A stretch of DNA of 64,000 bases from Haloarcula mannanilytica (GCF_005406125.1 NZ_BIXZ01000002.1:600866-664865), one strand, 5' to 3'; shown: positions 1-9,127, numbered from the stretch's first letter. Program-made: numbers and translations. Notes: generated by a model not told the origin, from the letters alone.

Positions 1-350
1 CGGGCGATGGCCCACTCGCGGGCGGTGATGTACGTCCGGTCCCGCAGGAAGTCGTTCGCGCGGTCGTAGGTCCCACCCTCGATTTTCTTGAAGCGGTCGT
101 ACTTCTGTACGTCGGCCGGTACGTCGCTGACTGGACTGGTTGCCTCGTCGCTGGCGGTGGCGGCCGCCTCGCTGCTACCTGACTCGGGTTGTGCTGTTTC
201 GGTGGCCGAGTCGCCGGGGTCGCTCCCCGCAGCGCTGTCATTGTCGTCGGTCCCGTTTTCCGCGGCCGCCGGTTCGTCCGGCTGGTGTCCGGTCGACTCC
301 TCGTCTGTCGCCTCGACATCTGTCTCGTCCGGCGGTGCGCCCTCTGTCAT
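1..350 (-). CDS. Conserved haloarchaeal protein, 3' part outside the window
   Basis: The gene reads leftward from an ATG at 348-350 and runs off the left edge, so only about 116 N-terminal residues are visible. The first ~75 residues are a low-complexity acidic tail rich in D, E, A, S and T. A more ordered stretch follows, with KYDRFKKIEGGTYDRANDFL and then a segment starting RDRTYITAREWAIA. From memory this resembles a haloarchaea-specific family of unknown function (catalogued as DUF5806), but no search was done. No function can be assigned. It is divergent from the stress-protein gene at 466. Confidence 0.7.
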   Translation of the reverse strand, partial: MTEGAPPDETDVEATDEESTGHQPDEPAAAENGTDDNDSAAGSDPGDSATETAQPESGSSEAAATASDEATSPVSDVPADVQKYDRFKKIEGGTYDRANDFLRDRTYITAREWAIA

Positions 351-465
351 AGAGGAGCATGCGCGCTCGCGGTGAAAAAGGGTATCGCCGCTGTCCTGCC
401 GTCCTTGTGCACTGTTGACACGTCCGCCAGGTGGCTTTTTCACTGCTGCCATGCATGGCCCGACT

Positions 466-837
466 ATGAAACTACTGCTCGGTGTCGGGGGCAGCGAACT
501 GTCCTATCTGGCACTGACCGAAACACTCGAACGAGTGTCGGAAACGGGCGACGAGCTAACCGTCGTTATCTTCGAAAACGAGGACATCGACGCCGACTTC
601 GGCACGGTCCAACAGCGGGTGCAGGACCACATTGACGAAAGTGGGCTTGCGCCGCCGACCAGGCTCATCGAGGATGCGTCGCCGGGGAGCGAACTGGTGA
701 ACATCGCCGAGAGCGAGGGGTTCGATAGGATCGTCCTCGGCGGTGGCGGCCGCTCCCCGCTCGGGAAGATACAGCTCGGCCCCATTGTCGAGTTCGTCCT
801 GCTGAACGCACAGACCCCGGTGACCCTCATCCGATGA
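466..837 (+). CDS. Universal stress protein A-like small protein
   Basis: A 123-residue protein with the alternating beta/alpha pattern of the UspA fold. It begins MKLLLGVGGSELSYLALTET and ends with a glycine-rich loop (VLGGGGRSPLGKIQLGP) followed by a final strand TPVTLIR. The loop resembles the ATP-binding G-x2-G-x9-G(S/T) motif of UspA, but the last Ser/Thr is Pro, so nucleotide binding is uncertain. The ATG at 466 was chosen because the fold's first strand starts there; an in-frame ATG at 451 would add five residues. Its stop overlaps the start of the acetyltransferase gene at 834 by 4 bp, so the two are probably co-translated. Confidence 0.75.
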   Translation: MKLLLGVGGSELSYLALTETLERVSETGDELTVVIFENEDIDADFGTVQQRVQDHIDESGLAPPTRLIEDASPGSELVNIAESEGFDRIVLGGGGRSPLGKIQLGPIVEFVLLNAQTPVTLIR

Positions 838-1355
838 CGCGCACCTATCCAGACGAACCGGCAGGAGAGTTCCCGCGGCCGCCACGGACGATCACTGACC
901 GCGAGGACCGTCCTATCGACGTGATCTCCGCCGACGACGCTGACACGGAGAGCCTCGTCGAGATGTACCTCGACTTCGACCCCGCGGACCGAGCGCAGGG
1001 TATCCCCCCGGTCAAAGAGGAGCCGATCCGCGAGTGGCTCGACACGATACTCGACGACGATTGTGTCAACGTCGTCGCCAAGCACGACGACACCGTCGCC
1101 GGCCACGCGACGCTGGTCCCGGACAACGAGGGCGAGCACGAACTCGCTATCTTCGTGTTACAGGCCTACCAGGGCGCCGGTATCGGGACGGCGCTGGTCG
1201 AGACGCTGCTGGGCTACGGCCAGGCTGAGGGCATCGACCACGTCTGGCTCACGGTCGAGCGCTGGAACGAGCCGGCGATAGCGCTGTACGAGAAAGTCGG
1301 GTTCGAGACGAGCAGCGCCGAGAGCTTCGAGGTCGAGATGGCGATTCGACTCTAA
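834..1355 (+). CDS. GNAT family N-acetyltransferase
   Basis: A 173-residue protein. The C-terminal half has the GNAT core: a beta strand (LAIFVLQ), then the acetyl-CoA pyrophosphate-binding loop QGAGIGTAL at about residues 115-125, then the helix and the LYEKVGF segment typical of motif B. It should transfer an acetyl group from acetyl-CoA to an amine; the substrate cannot be told from sequence. The ATG overlaps the stop of the upstream stress protein (ATGA), so they form a two-gene operon. It converges with the next gene and the stop codons overlap by 4 bp (1352-1355). Confidence 0.85.
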   Translation: MTRTYPDEPAGEFPRPPRTITDREDRPIDVISADDADTESLVEMYLDFDPADRAQGIPPVKEEPIREWLDTILDDDCVNVVAKHDDTVAGHATLVPDNEGEHELAIFVLQAYQGAGIGTALVETLLGYGQAEGIDHVWLTVERWNEPAIALYEKVGFETSSAESFEVEMAIRL

Positions 1356-1783
1356 ACGGTGAGTACCGGCTGGCTGGCGTATTCGATGACGTAAATCGCC
1401 GCACGCCCGACGGCCTCCTCGCCTTCCTCGCGCGGGACGACGATGAAATCCGTATCGATATCTTCCGCCACGTCGAGGACCACGCTGCCCGGCGTCTGCA
1501 TCAACCGCGTTTCGGAGAAGGCGGTCGCGGACGACGTTTCGAACGTCCCGTCGTGGACGGCCACGAACTGCTCTCGGATACTCTCGGTGAAGGCCTGGTG
1601 TTCGTCAGCGATAGCGTCTGCGCTCACCTCGCCGCTGTCGATGTCACGGTGGAGCCGTTCGTCGATAACGAACAGCAGGTGGAGATCGGCGTCGTACCGC
1701 TCTGCAACGGCGATTGCGTACTCGGCCGCTCGTTCCGACTGGTCGCTACCGTCGACCGGCACGAGTACGAGATCGATATCCAT
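1352..1783 (-). CDS. Universal stress protein (UspA family)
   Basis: A 143-residue UspA-type protein that opens with the typical first strand MDIDLVLVPVDGSDQSERAA. The family binds ATP or acts as a stress-responsive dimer. The C-terminal ATP-loop region (VVPREEGEEAVGRAAIYVIE) lacks the usual G-x2-G-x9-G(S/T) glycines, so this may be a non-ATP-binding member. The start at 1783 puts the hydrophobic first strand at the N-terminus; an ATG at 1792 would add MRV. It converges with the GNAT gene. Confidence 0.85.
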   Translation of the reverse strand: MDIDLVLVPVDGSDQSERAAEYAIAVAERYDADLHLLFVIDERLHRDIDSGEVSADAIADEHQAFTESIREQFVAVHDGTFETSSATAFSETRLMQTPGSVVLDVAEDIDTDFIVVPREEGEEAVGRAAIYVIEYASQPVLTV

Positions 1784-1902
1784 CACTCGCATCTGTGATC
1801 CCGTCCGGCAAAAATCCACCGAGGTCCGAGTCGGCGGTGCCATGCACCGAGCCCTCGCCCATGACCAACAGTGTATTTAGTCGCGGCTTCGATGCGTGAT
1901 GT

Positions 1903-2367
1903 ATGTTCGATACGGTGGTCATCGCCACGGACGGCTCCGGGAGCGCGGAGCGGGCCGTCGAAGCAGCGCTGGACCTGGCCGCGCGCTTCGACGCCACTGT
2001 CCACGGGCTGTACGTCGTCGACACCGGTGAGGTCGAGGCGACCCCCGAAGAGGTCCGCGAAGCGCTGGAGCGCGCGCTGGCAACCACTGGCGGCCGGGCC
2101 CTCTCGTTCATCCGGGAGGCCGCCGACGCCGAGGCCGACGAGGAACTCGTTACCGCCGTCCGGGAGGGCGATCCAGCCGACGAGATCTGCAAGTACGCCG
2201 AGGAACACGACGCCGATGTCATCGCCAGCGGGACCCGCGGCCGCCACGGCGAACACGGCTTCCTGCTGGGCAGCGTCGCCGAGGACCTCATCCGGCAGGC
2301 CTCGATGCCGGTGCTGACAGTCCGCCAGCTCGAAGGCGACCCCAACCCCGAGCGCGAGGACGTGTAA
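1903..2367 (+). CDS. Universal stress protein (UspA family)
   Basis: A 154-residue UspA domain protein. It starts MFDTVVIATDGSGSAERAVE and carries the full ATP-binding signature near the C-terminus (SGTRGRHGEHGFLLGSVAEDL, positions ~113-133), followed by the last strand MPVLTVR. It is therefore predicted to bind ATP, unlike the two shorter relatives at 466 and 1352. The gene is divergent from the one at 1352 and lies 43 bp before the DHH phosphoesterase. Confidence 0.92.
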   Translation: MFDTVVIATDGSGSAERAVEAALDLAARFDATVHGLYVVDTGEVEATPEEVREALERALATTGGRALSFIREAADAEADEELVTAVREGDPADEICKYAEEHDADVIASGTRGRHGEHGFLLGSVAEDLIRQASMPVLTVRQLEGDPNPEREDV

Positions 2368-2410
2368 CGGAACCCGACGGCTTCTTGTCCGCGGCCCTGC
2401 TTGCTGGCGC

Positions 2411-3502
2411 ATGGACGATTGGCTCATCGACGATGACCGCCTCTCTATCGGCCGCAAATCCGTACTCCCCGGTGAGGGGTTCTTTATTCCGGATTCTTAC
2501 GAGGAAGAGCAAGCCGAAGCCGAAGCCGCCGAAACGCTTGCAGACGCCGGTGTCGTGGTTATCGCCGACCCCGACGCCGACGGCCTGGCCTGTACTGCAC
2601 TGATTCGGGAGGCCCGCGGCGAGGGCGCACTGTTGCCCGCCGGCCCGCACGAACTCACGGAGGCGCTCGAATGGACCGCCGAGTACGCCGACCCCGACGC
2701 GACCGTCTTCATCTGTGACCTCTGTCCCGACCGTGAGTCGGACATCGCCCCCCTCGACGCGCTGATCGAAGCCGTCGAACGCGTCGTCTGGTTCGACCAC
2801 CACCAGTGGCCCGAGGACCTCGCCGCCGACGTGGACGCGGCCGGCGTCGAGCGCACCGTTGGGGACAGTGAGGAAGTGTGTACCGCCGACGTGGCGCTGT
2901 CGGAACTCGACTACGACTTCGACGAGCAGTGGGCCGACCTCGCCGCCGTTACCCGCGACCACGACCTCTGGATCCGCGACGACCCCCGCAGCGACGACCT
3001 CGCGGACCTGTCCTACTGGAGCGAACCCGAGGAGTACATCGAAGCGGTCCGCGACCACGGCCCCGACCTCTCGCCAGAGTTCCACGAGTTCCTCGACGAG
3101 AAGCGCGTCGAGAAGGAGGCGCTCATCGAGAAGGCCGTCGAGCGGGCCGAACTCCGCGAGGTCGGCGAGTGGACTGTCGGCGTCACCTACGGCCGCTGTT
3201 CGCAGAACGAGGTCGCCGAGGCGCTGCGCGAGCAGGGCGCAGACGCCGCCGTCATCGTCAAACCCGCCGGCTCGGCCTCCATTCGCGGGACGGACAGCTT
3301 CGAGCGCGCCCACGAGGTCGCCCAGCAGGTCAACGGCGGCGGCCACCCGAAAGCCGCGGGCTGTAAGCCCGATATCTACGACGACATGATGGACTACGCC
3401 CACCACTGGACCACGCAAGGGGCTGTTGCGAAGCAGGCCATCGTGGACGCGTTCCGACGGCTCCCCGAGGACGAGGAGGAAGGCGTCGACACCGAGCGGT
3501 AA
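2411..3502 (+). CDS. DHH-family phosphoesterase (RecJ-like)
   Basis: A 363-residue protein of the DHH superfamily. Visible motifs in order: the metal-binding ADPDADGLA at about residues 52-60, the ICDLCPD aspartate at ~98, the name-giving WFDHH at ~121-125, a further TRDHDLW aspartate near residue 180, and the DHHA1-type substrate motif GGGHPKAAG near residue 322. These metals and residues cleave phosphodiester bonds in single-stranded nucleic acids or small nucleotides. Archaea carry several RecJ-like proteins (GAN, aRecJ and others), and the exact subfamily is not clear here. It is a single gene following the UspA gene. Confidence 0.9.
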   Translation: MDDWLIDDDRLSIGRKSVLPGEGFFIPDSYEEEQAEAEAAETLADAGVVVIADPDADGLACTALIREARGEGALLPAGPHELTEALEWTAEYADPDATVFICDLCPDRESDIAPLDALIEAVERVVWFDHHQWPEDLAADVDAAGVERTVGDSEEVCTADVALSELDYDFDEQWADLAAVTRDHDLWIRDDPRSDDLADLSYWSEPEEYIEAVRDHGPDLSPEFHEFLDEKRVEKEALIEKAVERAELREVGEWTVGVTYGRCSQNEVAEALREQGADAAVIVKPAGSASIRGTDSFERAHEVAQQVNGGGHPKAAGCKPDIYDDMMDYAHHWTTQGAVAKQAIVDAFRRLPEDEEEGVDTER

Positions 3503-3608
3503 CACAGTCGAGAGTCGCTGACAGCGTCTGCGCTCGACCATCGAGAGAGCGCGGCGTTTTGCCGCCCGACGCAATGCTAATTTATTCTCCTGTCGTCAGG
3601 TCCGAGTG

Positions 3609-4046
3609 ATGGCTGAGTCCCTCCATACCCGGATACGGCACGAGACGGCCCTCCGAGAGCGATTCACGAGTGCTGTTGCCGTCGGCGCGACGCTGTACGT
3701 CCTCGATGGCTCGGTACGGTACGCCGCGGTCGCGGCGACGCTCGCCTTCTGTGTCTGGCTCGTCGCCGACGCCGCCCAGGCCGCTGTCGGCGACTACGCC
3801 GACCACGTGGTGTTCGGACTCCTCGTGTTCGGCTTCGTGGTGTACATGGTTGCGGCCGCCGGCCCGACGTGGGCTGTCGTCCCGGGGGCGCTCGTCGGCG
3901 GCTGGTTCCTCCTCGACGGCGTCCAGCACCTCCGCCACGGTGTCACTCGTGACGAAGTCGGTATCACGTATTCCCACGACGGCAGCCCCATCACAGGCCT
4001 GCCAAAGGCGCTGCTTGTCCGGCTGGCCGAACCGTTCCTGCTGTAG
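3609..4046 (+). CDS. Small integral membrane protein
   Basis: A 145-residue protein with about four hydrophobic segments, roughly residues 20-55 (two close segments), 68-88 and 90-108. A hydrophilic C-terminal tail follows (residues ~110-145). A GTG three bases upstream is also in frame, but ATG 3609 is preferred. The TATA-like tract at 3579-3586 (taatttatt) lies about 27 nt before the start, which suggests a leaderless transcript. Function is unknown. It converges with the gene at 4048, leaving only 1 bp between the stops. Confidence 0.75.
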   Translation: MAESLHTRIRHETALRERFTSAVAVGATLYVLDGSVRYAAVAATLAFCVWLVADAAQAAVGDYADHVVFGLLVFGFVVYMVAAAGPTWAVVPGALVGGWFLLDGVQHLRHGVTRDEVGITYSHDGSPITGLPKALLVRLAEPFLL

Positions 4047-4047
4047 A

Positions 4048-4479
4048 CTACTCGCCGACGACCCACTTGTCGCTGTACCGCTCGCCACAGGCACACACCG
4101 CGTAGGCGTGGACAACGTCGCCCTCGGCGTAGAGGCCGCCAACGTCTTCGTTTTGCTCCTCGGCGAAGGCGAAGACGAATCGGGTGGTGTGGTTGCTCTC
4201 CGGTTCCTCCTCGGCAACCGGACAGACCGCGCCGGTCAGGTCGTCGTCGATGTCGCCCTCGGTGCCCATCGCCTCCTGTGCCAGTCCCATCGGGTCGATG
4301 CCCGTCGCTGACTGGAACGCGCTCCGACCGTCGTCGCCCGGCAGGACGAGAATGTGCCCGTCATCGACTTTGTCGGCGTACTCCGCCAGTGCGCCGGGGT
4401 TCGAGACGGCGTCCTCGTGGAGGAAGAAGAGTACGTCCCCGGGTCGCTCGCCGGCCAGGAACTCCGCGTGTTTGGTCAT
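4048..4479 (-). CDS. Conserved haloarchaeal protein with C-terminal CxC
   Basis: A 143-residue acidic soluble protein. A central ILVLPGDDGRSAFQSATGID segment suggests an alpha/beta fold. Two cysteines close together (AVCACGERYSDKW) near the C-terminus, with a further Cys in GAVCPVAEEE, could bind a metal. From memory this matches a haloarchaeal family of unknown function (DUF5807); that was not searched. No function is assigned. Confidence 0.75.
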   Translation of the reverse strand: MTKHAEFLAGERPGDVLFFLHEDAVSNPGALAEYADKVDDGHILVLPGDDGRSAFQSATGIDPMGLAQEAMGTEGDIDDDLTGAVCPVAEEEPESNHTTRFVFAFAEEQNEDVGGLYAEGDVVHAYAVCACGERYSDKWVVGE

Positions 4480-4594
4480 GCAAGGAGGGAGTCACTCGCC
4501 GGGCAAAAGTGACGCGTTCCGACCGGGGCCGAGACGGAGTGTGACCGCCTCTGACAGCCACATCTTTAGGCCCACCCGCCCGGTATGGTCGCCT

Positions 4595-5017
4595 ATGACC
4601 GACTTCGGCGAGTACGTCACGGATGTCGTCCACGAACCGACCCAGACCGACAGCCCGGGGTTCGACCTGACCGTTGATTCGGTGTCCGAGGTTGTCGAAC
4701 CGGGGCGGATCGATTTCGGCGGCGGGGAACTGGAGACCGCCGGTGTTTCGCCCCATGCAAGCGAGAAGCGGAATCCGGACGATGATTACGAGTGGTGGAC
4801 GCTACGGAGTGGCCAGTACCTCATCGAGTACAACGAGTCACTGACCGGCGAGGCGACGGTGACGCTCCAGCCGCGGACGGAACTGCTAGAACGCGGGGCG
4901 ACCCATCCGACGCTGCACGTCGACGCGCTTCCGCGCGTGCCGCTATCGGTCGGCGGCGCAGGGCTGCGGCTCAAGGAAAACGCCAGGATCAGCACGATTG
5001 TCGAGGCCGAGGAGTAA
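4595..5017 (+). CDS. dUTPase / dCTP deaminase-like protein
   Basis: A 140-residue protein whose C-terminal half looks like the trimeric dUTPase/dCTP deaminase beta-barrel: QYLIEYNESLTGEATVTLQP, then RTELLERGATHPTLHVD, then PLSVGGAGLRLKENARIS. Family members hydrolyse dUTP or deaminate dCTP to keep uracil out of DNA. The classical dUTPase motif 3 (YxGxL) and the dCTP deaminase catalytic Glu are not obvious, so the activity is uncertain. The start was placed at ATG 4595 because the longer upstream reading frame overlaps the divergent gene at 4479. Confidence 0.6.
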   Translation: MTDFGEYVTDVVHEPTQTDSPGFDLTVDSVSEVVEPGRIDFGGGELETAGVSPHASEKRNPDDDYEWWTLRSGQYLIEYNESLTGEATVTLQPRTELLERGATHPTLHVDALPRVPLSVGGAGLRLKENARISTIVEAEE

Positions 5018-5037
5018 ATCGACGAGCAGCGTCCCCC

Positions 5038-5916
5038 TCACGCATTCACGTCTTCGAGGTGGCGACTGGCGACGACTTTGCCGGTCGGCGTGAGCGTCGG
5101 CCCGTCGGAGGCATCCTGAACGAGGCCGTCCTCGGCGAGGTCCTGGAGGATCATCGACACCTGCGAGGAGTCCTTCCCGAGGATGCTCGCCAGCGGCATC
5201 CCGTCCATGTCGCCGGTCGAATACATGGCGACCAGCACCTCCTTCTTGTCTTTCGTGAGGTCGACATCCTTGAGTTCCTCCATAAGTTCGGCGTACTCGC
5301 GGCGGAGATAGCGCCCGAGGATGGACATCTTGCGGTTCGAAGCCATCGCGGCCAGCGTCGTCATGGCCGTCCCGTCTTTCATGTGTCGGACTGTCAGCAC
5401 CGGCCGGCTCTTGCCGTTGATCTCCCGCGTGTTCCGGTCGAAGTCAGAGACCGTCTTCAGGTCGATTGTGAACGACCCGTCGCTGCGCCGGAACTCGACA
5501 CTGCCTGGTGCGAGAAACAGCTTCGCGGTCTTGAACGACTCGTCGGTGACGCGGCCACCGACGCGGGCGCGATCCTTGACCGTCGTCTCGGTGCCGTTGA
5601 TGACCGCCTTGAAAAGCACCGTGCCGAACTTCTCTATTTTCTCGTCGCCGGCCTCGATGGCTGCGACGAGGCGCTTTCCGTTGTGCTCGAAGGCAATCGT
5701 TACCGTCGAGTCGAAGAAATCGCCCAGGTCGGGCGGGACCTGCCCGATGGCGATGTCGAAGATGGAATCAAGCGGAATCGTCAGCTTGTCGTCCTCGCTC
5801 GCGGCCAGGACCAGCCGCTTTTGGGAGAGGACGATCCGACCCTTGATGGGGTCGCCCCGACCGGCCACCTCGGAGTTGAATTTGCCGACGAAATCCGCGA
5901 TCACTGATTCCGACAT
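5038..5916 (-). CDS. cheF2: Taxis protein CheF (second paralogue)
   Basis: A 292-residue protein of the DUF439/CheF family, known in Halobacterium salinarum to connect the chemotaxis response regulator CheY to the archaellum motor. It aligns by eye with the protein encoded at 8264: both have an N-terminal PH-like part (GRIVLSQKRLVLAASEDDK here, GRVLLSNKRLVLATNDGK there) and a C-terminal winged-helix part beginning near DLTKDKKEVLVAMYSTGD. The ATG at 5916 was chosen because homology begins there. It lies apart from the main che operon, separated by S6e and a response regulator gene. Confidence 0.82.
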   Translation of the reverse strand: MSESVIADFVGKFNSEVAGRGDPIKGRIVLSQKRLVLAASEDDKLTIPLDSIFDIAIGQVPPDLGDFFDSTVTIAFEHNGKRLVAAIEAGDEKIEKFGTVLFKAVINGTETTVKDRARVGGRVTDESFKTAKLFLAPGSVEFRRSDGSFTIDLKTVSDFDRNTREINGKSRPVLTVRHMKDGTAMTTLAAMASNRKMSILGRYLRREYAELMEELKDVDLTKDKKEVLVAMYSTGDMDGMPLASILGKDSSQVSMILQDLAEDGLVQDASDGPTLTPTGKVVASRHLEDVNA

Positions 5917-6017
5917 TCGTCCGTTACCCGATGTACACCAGCACTGATATTGAGCGTTTCGCGCGAGTATCAACAGCAAAAATCGGACCCCAGTCGTGAG
6001 AACGCGGGCAAACGTCG

Positions 6018-6446
6018 TCAGTTATCGAGGTTTCGGGCGATATCGGAGAGCGACGAGTCCGGCCCGTCGGTTGCAGCGTAAACGACTCGCTTGCCCGGCG
6101 TCCGGAGGCCGTACTCGGTTCCGTCGGTGACCACGTCGAGGTGTGCCGAGCCACCGAGCGAGACATCGCTGTCGGCGATCCACTCCGCCAGGCGGTTCGT
6201 CCCGTCCCGCTCGCGGGCCAATCGGCGGTTGTCGGCGACGTGCGAGATCACCGGTTCGCTGTCGAGGTTCGTCTCCACGACGGCGTGGTACTGGTCGCCG
6301 TCAAGTGCGAGGCGGACGGTGTCGCCGTCTGTGAGGTCCAGGGCAGTCGGCAGGACGACCCGCGGTCGGTCGGTCCGGCCGACCGACTCGACGGGAACGC
6401 GATGCGTCTCGATGGTTTCGTGGTCACTGGGAACGCGGTCTGGCAC
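6018..6446 (-). CDS. Conserved haloarchaeal protein of unknown function
   Basis: A 142-residue acidic protein. The segment PRVVLPTALDLTDGDTVRLA resembles the beta-rich start of AbrB/SpoVT-like or cradle-loop folds, but no diagnostic motif was found. It is followed by ARERDGTNRLAEWIADSDVS and a beta-rich C-terminus. It sits 6 bp downstream of the S6e gene on the same strand, so it is probably transcribed with it. No function is assigned. Confidence 0.7.
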   Translation of the reverse strand: MPDRVPSDHETIETHRVPVESVGRTDRPRVVLPTALDLTDGDTVRLALDGDQYHAVVETNLDSEPVISHVADNRRLARERDGTNRLAEWIADSDVSLGGSAHLDVVTDGTEYGLRTPGKRVVYAATDGPDSSLSDIARNLDN

Positions 6447-6452
6447 GGTGCC

Positions 6453-6842
6453 TTACTCGTCGTCGTCGCCGAGCAGGTCGTCGACGGATTCGCTGCCGCG
6501 GGCCGTGATCTTCGCGTTGATCTGGCGCGTGTCGTCGCTGACCTCGCGGCCGCGGACGGTGATGCGCTTGCGCTCGCCGTCGGTGGTCGGCTTGAAGCCG
6601 ACGCCGCCGTCGGACATGATCTCCTTCGTTGCGACGCCGCGCACGTCGGGCCGCATCGGTCGGCCCGAGGTGTCCGAGCCGCCGGTCAGTTCCAGCGTGT
6701 AGCCGTCGAGGCCGACAGCGCCGCCGTCGACCTCGTCACCGAGTTCGCGGCCGATGAAGCGGTTTGCGTCCTGTCCGTCAACGTCGATCTGGTAGGTGTG
6801 GCCGTCCTCCGGATCGGAGACGGCGACCGTGAATTCTGCCAT
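6453..6842 (-). CDS. rps6e: Small ribosomal subunit protein eS6
   Basis: A 129-residue archaeal S6e. The N-terminus [20 protein letters not shown] and the typical segments [27 protein letters not shown] and [10 protein letters not shown] are all present. The archaeal protein lacks the long C-terminal phosphorylated tail of the eukaryotic homologue, and this length fits. The start at 6842 gives the conserved N-terminus; a non-ATG start further upstream (6854) is rejected. Confidence 0.95.
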   Translation of the reverse strand: MAEFTVAVSDPEDGHTYQIDVDGQDANRFIGRELGDEVDGGAVGLDGYTLELTGGSDTSGRPMRPDVRGVATKEIMSDGGVGFKPTTDGERKRITVRGREVSDDTRQINAKITARGSESVDDLLGDDDE

Positions 6843-6909
6843 ACCTGTTCTCAATCAACCGCGCTTCAAAAGCGCGTCGAACCGTCTTTCTCGTGGGTCG
6901 TCGGTCGGA

Positions 6910-8181
6910 TCACTCGCTCCGCGCGCCGGTAATCTCCTGGGAGACGACCATGCCGAGCCGTTCGCCGTCGCCGCTGGCCGTGACCGGCAGCGCGTACACT
7001 TGGTACTGCCGACCATGGTACTCCTGGGTCCAGACCTGTTCCTCCCCGTCCAGCGCGGCGCGGTACTTGGGCTCCTGTCTCTCGACGACGTTCGGGGGAA
7101 ACACCTCCTCAAGCGTCTTTCCCTCCATGTCGTCCGGTGCGAGCCCGAGAACGTCCAGTCCCTCGCCGCGTGCGACGAGATACCGCAGGTCGTCGTCGAA
7201 CAGGAACATACCACCATCCGGGAAGTTCTCCAGCAGCGTCTGATACCGCTGCTCCGCCTGTCGGAGGTCGCGTTCGAGTTCCTCCCGCTCGATGGCGTCC
7301 GTGAGGATATTTGCGACGCTTCTGACGAACGTAATGTCGTCTTCGGTGAAGGCCCGCCGCTCGGTCGTATGCGTGCCGAGCACGCCCCAGGGGTCTTCGG
7401 GCGTCCCGATGATGACGCTGATGCCGCTCACGACACCGTGCTCAAGCAGTAGCGGCGGCCCGCTGAACCGCGTCTCCGTCCGCAGGTCCGCGACGACGAC
7501 CGGCTCCTCTGTCTGGAGCGTGTAGCCGGCCTGTGATTCCTCGCCGGCCCCGACTGCAGCCTCACCGACTAGCCCCGGCTGCCAGCCGACGCCGGCCCGC
7601 AACAGCAGATCGTCGGTCGCCGGTCGGTACTCAAGTACCTTACTGTACTCCGTCCCGAGGCCCCTCGACACCGCCTCGACTGCCCGCTCGAACAGCGCGT
7701 CGAGTCCACACCCTGTCAGCGCGTACTGGCCGAGGTCCGCCACGGCCGCTTGCTGTCGTACCCGCCTCTGGAGGCCGGCCTCCGCGCGGTGCTTGGCGAC
7801 GAGGTTCGTGATTCGGTTCGCAAGCAGCGCATAGCGCTCGGTGCCGCCCCGTTTCTGGAGGTAATCGCTCACGCCGGCCGAAATCGCCTCACTGGCGATT
7901 TCCTCGCTCCCCTTCCCGGTAAACAGCACGAACGGGAGGTCCGGATACGACGCCCGGACGGCCTTGAGGAACTCGATGCCGTTCATCTCCGGCATGTCGT
8001 AGTCGGAGACGACACAGTCGAACCCGTCGTCGAGCCGCTCCAGCCCCTCGCTGGCGCTGGTCACCGTTTCGACGCTGAACCCGCCGTTCTCGTGTCGGAG
8101 AAATCCGGCTGCCGTCTCCGCGAGTCCCGGTTCGTCGTCGACGTGCAACACCGAGATCCGGGGACGTTCGGGCTCTCCCAT
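6910..8181 (-). CDS. Response regulator with GAF and PAS domains
   Basis: A 423-residue signalling protein. Residues ~8-125 are a receiver domain with acidic pocket D15/D16, phospho-acceptor D60 (CVVSDYDMP) and the conserved Lys near LFTGKG. Residues ~150-305 form a GAF domain, and after a short coiled coil (DAIEREELERDLRQAEQRY) a PAS domain occupies ~318-420. There is no histidine kinase or DNA-binding module, so it is probably a signal-input adaptor, a common haloarchaeal architecture. The ATG at 8181 is preferred to a TTG at 8196. It is downstream of the cheF gene on the same strand. Confidence 0.88.
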   Translation of the reverse strand: MGEPERPRISVLHVDDEPGLAETAAGFLRHENGGFSVETVTSASEGLERLDDGFDCVVSDYDMPEMNGIEFLKAVRASYPDLPFVLFTGKGSEEIASEAISAGVSDYLQKRGGTERYALLANRITNLVAKHRAEAGLQRRVRQQAAVADLGQYALTGCGLDALFERAVEAVSRGLGTEYSKVLEYRPATDDLLLRAGVGWQPGLVGEAAVGAGEESQAGYTLQTEEPVVVADLRTETRFSGPPLLLEHGVVSGISVIIGTPEDPWGVLGTHTTERRAFTEDDITFVRSVANILTDAIEREELERDLRQAEQRYQTLLENFPDGGMFLFDDDLRYLVARGEGLDVLGLAPDDMEGKTLEEVFPPNVVERQEPKYRAALDGEEQVWTQEYHGRQYQVYALPVTASGDGERLGMVVSQEITGARSE

Positions 8182-8263
8182 GCTACTCTCTAACAATATG
8201 AGCGTATGTCCCTCTTGTGGTACGCTATTCCGCTACCCACGATAGATCAGGGTCAGAACGCTG

Positions 8264-9127
8264 CTACTGGTCTGCCATCGCATCGCTCGCGATAGATCGC
8301 CCGCGAGCTTCGAGCTGGACCTCTCGGCGCGTCCGGACCGGTTCGAGGATGTCGGCCTCCATCAACCGGTCGTACACCTCTTCGACTTCTTCGATCTCCA
8401 TGTCGACGAACTCCGGAATCTTGAACGGAGAGATGCCGGAGTACAGTGCCATCAGAACCTGGGTTTCCTTGTCGGAGAGATCCACGTCGTCGGCGATGTT
8501 GCGCTGCTCGCCCTGCCGGACGAGTCCCTCGATGAGCGAGACGTGGCGGGGCGTGCCCGAGATGTGCGTCTCGACGCTGGTGCCCTCGATGGTGTGTTCG
8601 ACCTCCAACAGGGGCCGCTCGTCCCCACGGATGGTCTTTTCCTTGGACTCGACGGTCCCTACGTCGTCGATGTCCAGTTCGACGAACATGCCGCTGGTGA
8701 TGGCCAGATTGATGCAGTCGCCGTCGAGTTTGAGCCGGGCCTTCTCCCAGCCACCGTCCTGAACGACGCCGCCTTTGACCGCGGGATGGTTGACGAGGAC
8801 GACGGTCTGGTCAAGCAGCGTGCTGTAGAGTTTCTCCTGGAACTCCTCGGCCTGCTTCGCCGAGATGAGCGTCACGTCTCGGCCCGCCTGTATCTTCATG
8901 TAGCTGTCGACCTGTGCGAGGGGCTGGTTCATCTGGCTGGCCGTGACGCTGCTGACCTTCGACAGCGGGATGGTCCGCTTGCCGTCGTTGGTCGCGAGGA
9001 CGAGGCGCTTGTTCGAGAGGAGCACCCGACCGGGTAGCCACTCGATGTCGTTTCGCTTGCGCCCGTCCGAGACGACCTGGACGAACTTCCCCTTCGTATC
9101 GACCAGTGCGTGTTCTCCGTCGCTCAT
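8264..9127 (-). CDS. cheF1: Taxis protein CheF
   Basis: A 287-residue DUF439/CheF protein. In Halobacterium such proteins bind CheY and the archaellum accessory proteins and are needed for switching. An N-terminal PH-like domain (LPGRVLLSNKRLVLATNDGK, residues ~29-48) is followed by a middle beta region and a C-terminal winged helix (DLSDKETQVLMALYSGI, ~221-237, to the end). It follows the HEAT-repeat gene and the cheR-cheA-cheB genes on the same strand, so its position in the operon matches its role. It is paralogous to the gene at 5038. Confidence 0.88.
   Translation of the reverse strand: MSDGEHALVDTKGKFVQVVSDGRKRNDIEWLPGRVLLSNKRLVLATNDGKRTIPLSKVSSVTASQMNQPLAQVDSYMKIQAGRDVTLISAKQAEEFQEKLYSTLLDQTVVLVNHPAVKGGVVQDGGWEKARLKLDGDCINLAITSGMFVELDIDDVGTVESKEKTIRGDERPLLEVEHTIEGTSVETHISGTPRHVSLIEGLVRQGEQRNIADDVDLSDKETQVLMALYSGISPFKIPEFVDMEIEEVEEVYDRLMEADILEPVRTRREVQLEARGRSIASDAMADQ

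Noticed and set aside
2288..3574. Long minus-strand frame opposite the DHH gene
   Set aside because: Antisense shadow of a gene with all family motifs; the composition of the frame follows the codon bias of the sense gene.
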